Assembly (NCBI GenBank): GCA_903865465.1
Contig: CAIPJU010000791.1
Location: 1 to 12,109 of the forward strand
Source: an uncultured Bacteroidota bacterium
GTDB lineage: Bacteria > Bacteroidota > Bacteroidia > Bacteroidales > VadinHA17
Direction of reading: 5' to 3'
Length of the DNA: 12,109 bases
Position numbers and translations under genes: made by a program. Positions 1 through 6,298 of this stretch are shown one piece after another. Below the pieces are notes generated by a model that was not told the DNA's origin, did no database searches, and saw nothing but the letters and a program-made list of their open reading frames with translations. How positions within the stretch are numbered: the stretch's first letter is position 1; every line of letters starts with the position of its first letter.

Positions 1-1
1 C

Positions 2-1303
2 ATCAAACAGGTTTTCAGGCTCTATGGTTACCAGCCAATTGAAACACCTGCTATGGAAAACCTCTCAACTTTACTTGGGAAATATGGCGATGAAGGTGAC
101 AAGCTTCTCTTCAGGATTCTCAATTCAGGAGATTTCCTCTCCGACGTAACAAGCGATGAACTTACCCGGCGTGAAACAGTAAAACTCTCCTCAAGGATCT
201 GTGAAAAAGGTTTAAGATATGATCTTACCGTTCCCTTTGCCCGTTACGTTGTTCAGCACCGCGATGAGATTGTTTTCCCCTTTAAAAGATACCAGATCCA
301 GCCTGTCTGGAGGGCCGACAGGCCCCAGAAGGGCAGATACCGCGAATTCTTTCAATGTGATGTTGATGTAATTGGGAGCAATTCTCTGCTGAACGAATAT
401 GAACTTATCAGGATTGTTGATGATGTATTCCGTAATCTTGGAATTGCGGTCACTGTTAAATTAAATAACCGTAAGATTCTTTCAGGCATTGCTGAATATA
501 TCGGACATAAGGAGCGGATTACCGACATAACAGTTGCTATCGACAAACTCGATAAGATTGGCCTTGATGCAGTAAACTCAGAACTTGAAGGAAAAGGCCT
601 TTCGAAGGAAGCTATTGATAATCTTCAGCCGGTAATGAATCTACAGGGTGATACCGATACGAAATTAACTCAACTCTGGAATTTGCTTAGTAGTACAGAA
701 TCGGGATTGAAAGGAATTGAAGAGATGAGGACCCTGTTCAGCCTGCTTGAAAAAAGTCCCCTTGCCTGTTCTGTTGAACTCGACCTTACCCTTGCGCGTG
801 GATTGAATTACTATACAGGGGCAATCATTGAGGTTAAATCGAAGGATGTTGCTATAGGAAGTATATGCGGAGGTGGACGTTACGATAATCTTACAGGCGT
901 TTTTGGGATGGATGGTGTTTCGGGTGTCGGGATATCATTCGGAGCCGACAGGATTTATGACGTTATGAACCAGTTAAGCCTCTTCAGTAATACCGTTCAA
1001 TCTTCCACTGAAGTGATGATAGTTAACTTCGGGGAAAAGGAAGCAGACTATTCTCTCGGCATTCTTGACACACTGAGGAAGCTTGGTGTCAGGTCAGAGA
1101 TGTACCCCGACAGTACAAAGCTGAAAAAGCAGATCTCTTATGCCGATTCAAAAAAGATACCTTACATCTTCATGGCAGGCGATGAGGAGATTAACAACAA
1201 CAGTCTGACAGTGAAGATTATGTCATCGGGAGAACAGAAGAAGATAAATATCAATGAGATCCCTTCTTTTGTAGCCGGGGAAATTAAGAAGATAAGTCAG
1301 TAG
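2..1303 (+). CDS. hisS: Histidyl-tRNA synthetase, 5'-truncated by the window edge
   Basis: This is a class II aminoacyl-tRNA synthetase that charges tRNA-His with histidine in the cytoplasm. The frame is open from position 2, and the codons before the ATG at 53 already encode family sequence (IKQVFRLYGYQPIETPAMEN). The true start therefore lies outside the window and the ATG at 53 is internal. Visible signatures, in order, are the TVPFARYV histidine-binding segment (around 229-250), class II motif 2 with its Arg and the FQCDVD stretch (around 300-370), the histidine-specific LARGLNYYTG motif (around 788-820) and motif 3 with GGGRYDNL followed by GVGISFGADR (around 868-955). The last ~100 residues form the HGTP anticodon-binding domain. 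The visible 433 residues are close to full length for the family, so only a short N-terminal piece is missing. The stop is 31 bp before the histidine ammonia-lyase gene. No damage is seen. Confidence 0.97.
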   Translation: MKQVFRLYGYQPIETPAMENLSTLLGKYGDEGDKLLFRILNSGDFLSDVTSDELTRRETVKLSSRICEKGLRYDLTVPFARYVVQHRDEIVFPFKRYQIQPVWRADRPQKGRYREFFQCDVDVIGSNSLLNEYELIRIVDDVFRNLGIAVTVKLNNRKILSGIAEYIGHKERITDITVAIDKLDKIGLDAVNSELEGKGLSKEAIDNLQPVMNLQGDTDTKLTQLWNLLSSTESGLKGIEEMRTLFSLLEKSPLACSVELDLTLARGLNYYTGAIIEVKSKDVAIGSICGGGRYDNLTGVFGMDGVSGVGISFGADRIYDVMNQLSLFSNTVQSSTEVMIVNFGEKEADYSLGILDTLRKLGVRSEMYPDSTKLKKQISYADSKKIPYIFMAGDEEINNNSLTVKIMSSGEQKKININEIPSFVAGEIKKISQ

Positions 1304-1334
1304 AATTGTGCATAGAAAATTTTAATTATCTGAA

Positions 1335-2837
1335 ATGGAATTTAAAATCTCACCCGAACAAATCACAATCGAGAAGATTGAGGAAATAATAAAGGGAAAC
1401 GTTTTACTCAGATTATCAGATGAATCTGTACGGCTTATTCAGTATTGCAGAGACTATCTCGACAAAAAGCTTGAGAATAATTCATCCCCTATTTATGGGA
1501 TCACTACCGGATTTGGCTCATTGCACAACAGAACTATCAGCAGTGATCAGCTTAATAAGCTTCAGGAGAATCTGGTGATGTCGCATGCCTGTGGTGTAGG
1601 GGCAGAGGTTCGCCCCGAGATAGTAAGGATGATGCTGCTTCTCAAGATACATGCACTCAGTCTGGGTAAATCGGGAGTTCAGGTGGAGACCGTTCAGCGA
1701 CTGATTGACTTTTTTAATACTGGCATTACTCCTGTTGTCTACGAACAGGGCTCTCTCGGGGCTTCAGGCGACCTGGCGCCCCTGGCTCACCTTGTTCTGC
1801 CGCTGCTTGGTATGGGTGAAGTAACATTAAACGGGGAAAAATATCCTGTTAAGGCAGCTCTTGAAAAATTTGAACTTGACCCTGTTGAGCTTAAATCGAA
1901 GGAAGGCCTTGCCCTGTTGAACGGAACCCAGTTCATGAGTTCCTACGGAGTCTATGTTATTAATCTTGCCGATAAGCTTTCTCAGTTTGCCGATATTATT
2001 TCAGCTATTTCACTTGAAGCCTATGACGGCCGTCCCGATCCTTTCTTTGAATGTATTCATGCAATAAGGCCTCACAAAGGACAGATAACCACAGCATCAT
2101 CATTCAGGGATATGCTGGAGGGAAGTCAGCTTATTTCGCGACGTAAGTCCCACGTTCAGGATCCATATTCATTCAGGTGTATACCTCAGGTTCATGGCGC
2201 TACAAAAGATGTCATCAGCTATGCAAAAACAGTAATATTTACTGAAATAAACTCTGTAACGGATAACCCGACTGTCTTTCCCGATGAAGACCTTATTGTT
2301 TCAGGAGGTAATTTTCACGGACAGCCACTCGCCCTGATCTTTGATTATCTATCCATAGCACTCGCTGAACTTGGAAGTATTTCTGAAAGAAGAGTTTACA
2401 GACTAATTGCCGGGCAGCGCGACCTTCCTGAGTTTCTTGTCGCAAATCCAGGCCTTAACAGCGGATTTATGATTCCACAGTACACCGCAGCATCAATTGT
2501 AAGTCAGAATAAGCAGCTGTGTACTCCTTCGTCAGTCGATTCAATACCTTCTTCGAATGAACAGGAAGATCACGTAAGTATGGGAGCTAACGGGGCAACC
2601 AAGCTGCTCCGTATTGCAGAAAACCTGGAAAAAATAATTGCCATTGAGCTCTTTACCGCCGTACAGGCGATGGAGTTCAGGAGACCTCTCAGGTCATCTG
2701 ATTTCATTGAAGAGATAGTCAGGTCTTATCGTGAAATTGTTCCTTTTATCACCGACGATAAGGTGATGTATAGTGAAATTGCCAAATCGGTAAAGTTCAT
2801 CAGGGATTTTCCAAAAGATAAGCTGAAGCTTAAATAG
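1335..2837 (+). CDS. hutH: Histidine ammonia-lyase (MIO enzyme)
   Basis: This enzyme removes ammonia from L-histidine to give urocanate, the first step of histidine degradation, in the cytoplasm. It has 500 residues, against about 510 for characterised bacterial enzymes. The Ala143-Ser144-Gly145 triad in GSLGASGDLAPL should cyclise to the MIO prosthetic group. Tyr54 lies in YGITTGFGSL and His84 in VMSHACGVG. QEDHVSMG near residue 410 is the form typical of histidine lyases; tyrosine/phenylalanine lyases usually carry NQD(I/V)VSMG there. FHGQ (residue ~330) and the SxTDNPT segment are also present. Substrate assignment rests on these motifs, and a related aromatic lyase is the main alternative. 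The start at 1335 lies 31 bp after hisS with no clear Shine-Dalgarno sequence, which is normal in Bacteroidota. The GNAT gene follows after 6 bp. No hutU, hutI, hutG or ftcD gene is visible. Confidence 0.92.
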   Translation: MEFKISPEQITIEKIEEIIKGNVLLRLSDESVRLIQYCRDYLDKKLENNSSPIYGITTGFGSLHNRTISSDQLNKLQENLVMSHACGVGAEVRPEIVRMMLLLKIHALSLGKSGVQVETVQRLIDFFNTGITPVVYEQGSLGASGDLAPLAHLVLPLLGMGEVTLNGEKYPVKAALEKFELDPVELKSKEGLALLNGTQFMSSYGVYVINLADKLSQFADIISAISLEAYDGRPDPFFECIHAIRPHKGQITTASSFRDMLEGSQLISRRKSHVQDPYSFRCIPQVHGATKDVISYAKTVIFTEINSVTDNPTVFPDEDLIVSGGNFHGQPLALIFDYLSIALAELGSISERRVYRLIAGQRDLPEFLVANPGLNSGFMIPQYTAASIVSQNKQLCTPSSVDSIPSSNEQEDHVSMGANGATKLLRIAENLEKIIAIELFTAVQAMEFRRPLRSSDFIEEIVRSYREIVPFITDDKVMYSEIAKSVKFIRDFPKDKLKLK

Positions 2838-2843
2838 CCATAT

Positions 2844-3290
2844 ATGCCATTAACCCTGTTACCAATCAGACTGAACGAGGATAAATCGCAGGAGATTTAT
2901 GCTTCGGATGAATGCCAGGAAATACTGAAAATGTTTGATTCCCATTACCCTGAAGTAGGTTATCTTTTCCCCTGGATAGGATATTTTATACAAAGGGATG
3001 ACAGGATTGTTGGCGGATGCGGTTTTATAAGCCCACCGATAAATAACAGAGTGGAAATCGGTTATGGCACTTTCAAGGAATTTGAAGGAGAGGGGATAGC
3101 TTCTTTTGGCTGCGTTGAGTTAATATCAATTGCAAAAAATACACTTCCCGGAGTTGTAGTAACTGCAAAGACAGCACCTGAAATCAATGCATCGGTTACC
3201 ATATTAAAGAGAAATGGTTTTGTCTACACCGGAATAGTCCAGGACCATGAGATCGGTGATGCCTGGGAATGGATACTTGAAAATCTTTAA
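2844..3290 (+). CDS. GNAT-family N-acetyltransferase (RimJ/RimL-like), substrate unknown
   Basis: This is a 148-residue protein with the GNAT fold pattern, expected to move an acetyl group from acetyl-CoA to an amine. The acetyl-CoA pyrophosphate loop is visible as EGEGIAS at residues 81-87. It has the two glycines of the R/Q-x-x-G-x-G/A motif, but Glu79 sits where Arg or Gln is usual. Before it comes the beta-hairpin VGGCGFISPP (56-65) followed by RVEIGYG (69-75), and after it a C-terminal half with NASVTILKRNGFVYTG (115-130), typical of the RimJ/RimL side of the family. It lies 6 bp after hutH and is probably translated from the same mRNA. Neither the sequence nor its neighbours identify the substrate, and acetylation of histidine or a breakdown product is only a guess from position. 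The family call is firm; a specific function is not. Confidence 0.85.
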   Translation: MPLTLLPIRLNEDKSQEIYASDECQEILKMFDSHYPEVGYLFPWIGYFIQRDDRIVGGCGFISPPINNRVEIGYGTFKEFEGEGIASFGCVELISIAKNTLPGVVVTAKTAPEINASVTILKRNGFVYTGIVQDHEIGDAWEWILENL

Positions 3291-3347
3291 AAGTTACTTC
3301 CTTCTATCATTTCCTGTTAAGCTCTCTTTAAACTTACCGGTGATTGT

Positions 3348-3376
3348 TTTGCTTGTCGCAAATTATGGTAAATTTG
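3348..3376 (+). promoter_or_regulatory. Putative Bacteroidota-type promoter for ychF and the M14 peptidase gene
   Basis: The -7 element TAAATTTG (3369-3376) matches the Bacteroidota consensus TAnnTTTG exactly. A TTTG at 3348-3351 lies 17 bp upstream as the -33 element, and another TTG at 3344-3346 gives a 22-bp spacer. Transcription would begin near 3383, about 20 bases before the ychF ATG at 3402. It sits in the 111-bp gap that separates hutH-GNAT from ychF. This is a consensus match only. Confidence 0.55.
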
Positions 3377-3401
3377 CCCCATTAATAAATCATGGATTCT
3401 T

Positions 3402-4499
3402 ATGGCTCTTCAATGCGGAATAATAGGTATTACCAACGTAGGTAAAACCACAATTTTTAATTGTATCTCCAATACCAAAGGCGAAATAAACGCATATGCC
3501 TTTGGTGCAAACAAATCCAATATAGGTGTTGTTAAGGTTCCCGACCCTCGTCTTTATGAGCTTGAGAAGCATCAGGTTACCGACAGGATTGTACATGTAT
3601 CTATTGAAATAGTCGACATCCCGGGTCTTGCAAAAGGGTCAAACAAGGGAGAAGGAGTGGGGAATAAGTTTCTTGCTGACATCAGGAATACTGATGCCTT
3701 AATCCATGTACTTCGTTGTTTTGATGATGAATTGCTTCCCCATATTGACGGTTCTGTCGACCCTGTTCGCGACCTTGAAACCGTCGACCTGGAACTTCAG
3801 GTGAAAGACCTGGAATCGGTTGAGAAGAAGATTCAGCGCCTCGAAAGAGCCGCCAAGGCAGGCGACAAAGATGCAAAGCATGGAGTAGAAGTCCTTCAAA
3901 GATACCGGGACCATTTTGAGAATTTCAACAATGCCCGTACACTCGAAATAAAGGAGGAGGATAAAAAACATGTTGACGACCTTTTCCTTCTCACAATAAA
4001 GCCTGTCATTTATGTCTGCAATGTGGATGAGAAATCTGCTCTTACAGGAAATCACCATGTTGGAAAAGTACAGAAGTTCCTTGATGGTAAAAACGCTGAG
4101 ATAATTATTATAGCAGGAGCAACGGAAGCCGAAATAGCTGATCTTGAAAGTAATGAGGATCGTCTGGCCTTCCTTAAAGATGCAGGTCTTGAAGAACCCG
4201 GCGTTGATAAGCTCGTCAGGGCAGCATATAAGATGCTTAGCCTGCAGACTTTCTTTACAGTTGGGCCAATGGAGATCAGGGCATGGACCATTAAGAACGG
4301 AATGACGGCCCCAAAAGCTGCAGGTGTTATACACAGCGATCTTGAGCGGGGCTTCATAAGGGCTGAAGTTATGAAATATCACGATTTTGTCGCACTTGGT
4401 TCAGAGCATGCATGCAAAGAGGCCGGTAAATTCTATATCGAGGGAAAGAATTATGTGGTGGAAGACGGCGACGTTTTGCATATCAGGTTTAATGTATAG
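3402..4499 (+). CDS. ychF: Redox-regulated P-loop ATPase YchF (OLA1 family)
   Basis: YchF is a universal cytoplasmic P-loop protein of the TRAFAC class that prefers ATP to GTP, associates with ribosomes and is linked to oxidative-stress responses. At 365 residues it is full length (E. coli 363). The P-loop is GITNVGKTT (residues 9-17), G3 is DIPGLAKGS (72-80) and G4 is the family-specific NVDE (207-210) in place of NKxD, which fits ATP preference. A helical insertion follows around 125-195. The C-terminal TGS domain runs from about 281 (LQTFFTVGP) to the end (EDGDVLHIRFNV). The P-loop and switch I region (INAYAFGANKSNIGVV) differ from the usual GLPNVGKST and NYPFCTIEPNVG forms. I recall this variant from other Bacteroidota, so I treat it as a lineage subgroup. 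A promoter precedes the gene and an M14 peptidase follows after 6 bp. Confidence 0.96.
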   Translation: MALQCGIIGITNVGKTTIFNCISNTKGEINAYAFGANKSNIGVVKVPDPRLYELEKHQVTDRIVHVSIEIVDIPGLAKGSNKGEGVGNKFLADIRNTDALIHVLRCFDDELLPHIDGSVDPVRDLETVDLELQVKDLESVEKKIQRLERAAKAGDKDAKHGVEVLQRYRDHFENFNNARTLEIKEEDKKHVDDLFLLTIKPVIYVCNVDEKSALTGNHHVGKVQKFLDGKNAEIIIIAGATEAEIADLESNEDRLAFLKDAGLEEPGVDKLVRAAYKMLSLQTFFTVGPMEIRAWTIKNGMTAPKAAGVIHSDLERGFIRAEVMKYHDFVALGSEHACKEAGKFYIEGKNYVVEDGDVLHIRFNV

Positions 4500-4505
4500 T
4501 ATTTA

Positions 4506-6197
4506 ATGTGGCGGCATTATCTGATATTGTCAGCTTTATTATCTCTTTTTCCACTGATATGTTTTCCGCAGGATAAAAATCCCGATAACCAGCTGCGCGG
4601 AATCATCAGGCAATATGGTCAGGTTGAGGTCACTATCCCATATCCCGGCTTAAAATCAGCTGACAGGCTAAGCCGTAACGTCTCAATACTTTCGGTAAAA
4701 GATAATATCATCTTTATCAGCCTTTCACCACTGACGGTGGAGTGGTTTATAAATCAGGGATTCATCTATTCCATACCTGAGCACAGGGTGGTGAGAGGTA
4801 TTGAATCGGCAACAAGTTCCATACAAGCCATGAACTGGGATAAATATCCGACATATCCTCAATATGATTCCATAATGCAGGCTTTTAACATGAACTATCC
4901 GGCATTATGCAGGCTTGATACTATCGGTACTACAATTGACGGAAGGCTTGTACTTGCAATCCGGCTAACTGGAGCTATTGGAAATGAAGCAGATAAACCA
5001 AATGTCTTTTATACATCCACTATTCACGGGGATGAAACCGGAGGTTTTGTAATGATGCTTCATCTTGCAGATTACCTGCTAAATAACTATGGCAATAATG
5101 AAAGGGTAACCAGCCTGATGGATAATCTTAATATTTGGATCAATCCACTGGCTAATCCTGATGGAACCTACACATCGGGGAAATCGATAACATCGCCGGT
5201 ACGATATAATGCAGAAGGAGAAGACCTCAATCGTAATTTTCCCGATCCCGAAACACCTCACACAATTCAACAAAAAGAAACTGCTGATATGGTAAGGTTT
5301 CTGAAAAAGCACAGATTTGTCCTTTCAGCAAATTTTCATTCAGGCGATGAGGTCGTAAACTACCCCTGGGACAGGTGGCCTAGGCTGCATGCCGACAATG
5401 ACTGGTTTTATTCAGTCAGCAGGAAATATGCAGATACTGTTCATACTGGTTCAAAACAGGGATATATGACTTTCATGGACAACGGAGTTACCAATGGTTA
5501 TGAGTGGTATTTACTTTACGGAGGCCGACAGGACTATGTCACCTACAGCCTTCAGGGGAGGGAGGTCACAATAGAGCTTGATAATAAATATATAACGCCT
5601 TCATCTCAGCTCCAATCCTTATGGCAGGAGAATTGGCGGTCGATGGTCGGATATCTCGAAAATGCCCTTTTTGGAATCCGGGGTAAAGTGGTCAGTGCAG
5701 TCACTTCTGTTCCTTTGAAGGCCCAGGTTTTTATTGCCGGACATGACAAGGATAGTTCCCAGGTTTTTTCTGATTCGCTCACAGGAAATTTCACAAGAAT
5801 GGTTTCACCCGGAATCTGGAATTTGTCATTTTCATCTCCGGGATTCCGCGACACTGTAATGAGCAATGTTGAAGTGGTATCGCAACAGAAAATTCATCTG
5901 GATGTTAAAATGAAGCCGATTTCCTATGATACAACAAAGAATGGTACTCCGCTTCTATATCCGAATCCTGCTTTAACCAGGTTTAATGCATTATTGCCAG
6001 CAAATCTGGCTGGAGAGATTACTATAAGTATTATAAATTATTATGGGGAGCTGATCTCCGAAGAACATAATACTTATACCCCAGGCTTCCCGGTTTTGAT
6101 TTTTACTGATAAGTTTCCTCCCGGAACTTATACAGTGGTATTTAAAAACCTGATCAAAGGCTCCTCCTGTAACGGAAGGATTGTGGTTATTAAATAG
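4506..6197 (+). CDS. Secreted M14 zinc carboxypeptidase with T9SS C-terminal sorting domain
   Basis: This is a probable extracellular or cell-surface metallocarboxypeptidase of 563 residues. The parts in order are a signal peptide (about 1-21, hydrophobic core LILSALLSLFPLICF), an N-terminal region of unknown fold (about 27-105), the M14 catalytic domain (about 115-388), a carboxypeptidase-regulatory-like beta-sandwich (about 390-472, starting GIRGKVVSAVTSVPLKAQVF) and a type A T9SS sorting domain (about 483-563). Zinc ligands are His174 and Glu177 in STIHGDETGG and His278 in SANFHSGD. The probable catalytic Glu357 lies in EVTIELDN. NPDG (217-220) and LNRNFP (241-246) match substrate-site motifs of the family. 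The sorting domain opens with LLYPNPA and closes with GTYTVVF and GRIVVIK, as is usual for T9SS cargo, and is normally removed on export. It starts 6 bp after ychF and is probably co-transcribed. The natural substrate cannot be read from the sequence. Confidence 0.93.
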   Translation: MWRHYLILSALLSLFPLICFPQDKNPDNQLRGIIRQYGQVEVTIPYPGLKSADRLSRNVSILSVKDNIIFISLSPLTVEWFINQGFIYSIPEHRVVRGIESATSSIQAMNWDKYPTYPQYDSIMQAFNMNYPALCRLDTIGTTIDGRLVLAIRLTGAIGNEADKPNVFYTSTIHGDETGGFVMMLHLADYLLNNYGNNERVTSLMDNLNIWINPLANPDGTYTSGKSITSPVRYNAEGEDLNRNFPDPETPHTIQQKETADMVRFLKKHRFVLSANFHSGDEVVNYPWDRWPRLHADNDWFYSVSRKYADTVHTGSKQGYMTFMDNGVTNGYEWYLLYGGRQDYVTYSLQGREVTIELDNKYITPSSQLQSLWQENWRSMVGYLENALFGIRGKVVSAVTSVPLKAQVFIAGHDKDSSQVFSDSLTGNFTRMVSPGIWNLSFSSPGFRDTVMSNVEVVSQQKIHLDVKMKPISYDTTKNGTPLLYPNPALTRFNALLPANLAGEITISIINYYGELISEEHNTYTPGFPVLIFTDKFPPGTYTVVFKNLIKGSSCNGRIVVIK

Positions 6198-6207
6198 GAT
6201 GACTCCC

Positions 6208-6237
6208 TTGCATCTGTTATTAAAACCGCTATTTTTG
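6208..6237 (+). promoter_or_regulatory. Strong candidate Bacteroidota promoter for the PafA-like gene
   Basis: TTG at 6208-6210, a 19-bp spacer and TATTTTTG at 6230-6237 match the TTG-N19-TAnnTTTG consensus at every defined position. Initiation near 6244 would give a 5' UTR of about 55 bases before the ATG at 6299. It lies just past the stop of the M14 gene, so the phosphatase homologue probably has its own transcript besides any read-through. Confidence 0.65.
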
Positions 6238-6251
6238 CCTCACTCAAAAAC

Positions 6252-6271
6252 AGAGCAGTGTTTTCTGCTTT
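6252..6271 (+). other. Small hairpin in the 5' UTR of the PafA-like gene
   Basis: AGAGCAG (6252-6258) pairs with CTGCTTT (6265-6271) across a 6-base TGTTTT loop, with one G-U pair. It lies between the predicted transcription start and the ATG at 6299. No long T-run follows, so it is not a convincing intrinsic terminator. It could affect mRNA stability or ribosome access, but the stem is short and may be chance. Confidence 0.3.
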
Positions 6272-6298
6272 ATATTCAGGAAAAGCAAATAGATAATT

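Noticed and set aside
53..55. ATG as the start of the hisS gene
   Set aside because: The frame is open to the window edge and the upstream codons encode conserved histidyl-tRNA synthetase sequence, so this Met is internal.
3296..3340. Intrinsic terminator after the GNAT gene
   Set aside because: The candidate arms around GTTAAG/CTTTAAAC do not pair without bulges and no T-tract follows.
3699..4382. 227-codon open frame antisense to ychF
   Set aside because: It lies wholly inside the well-supported ychF gene, has no recognisable domain, and is Cys/Phe/Ile-rich as expected for a shadow frame.
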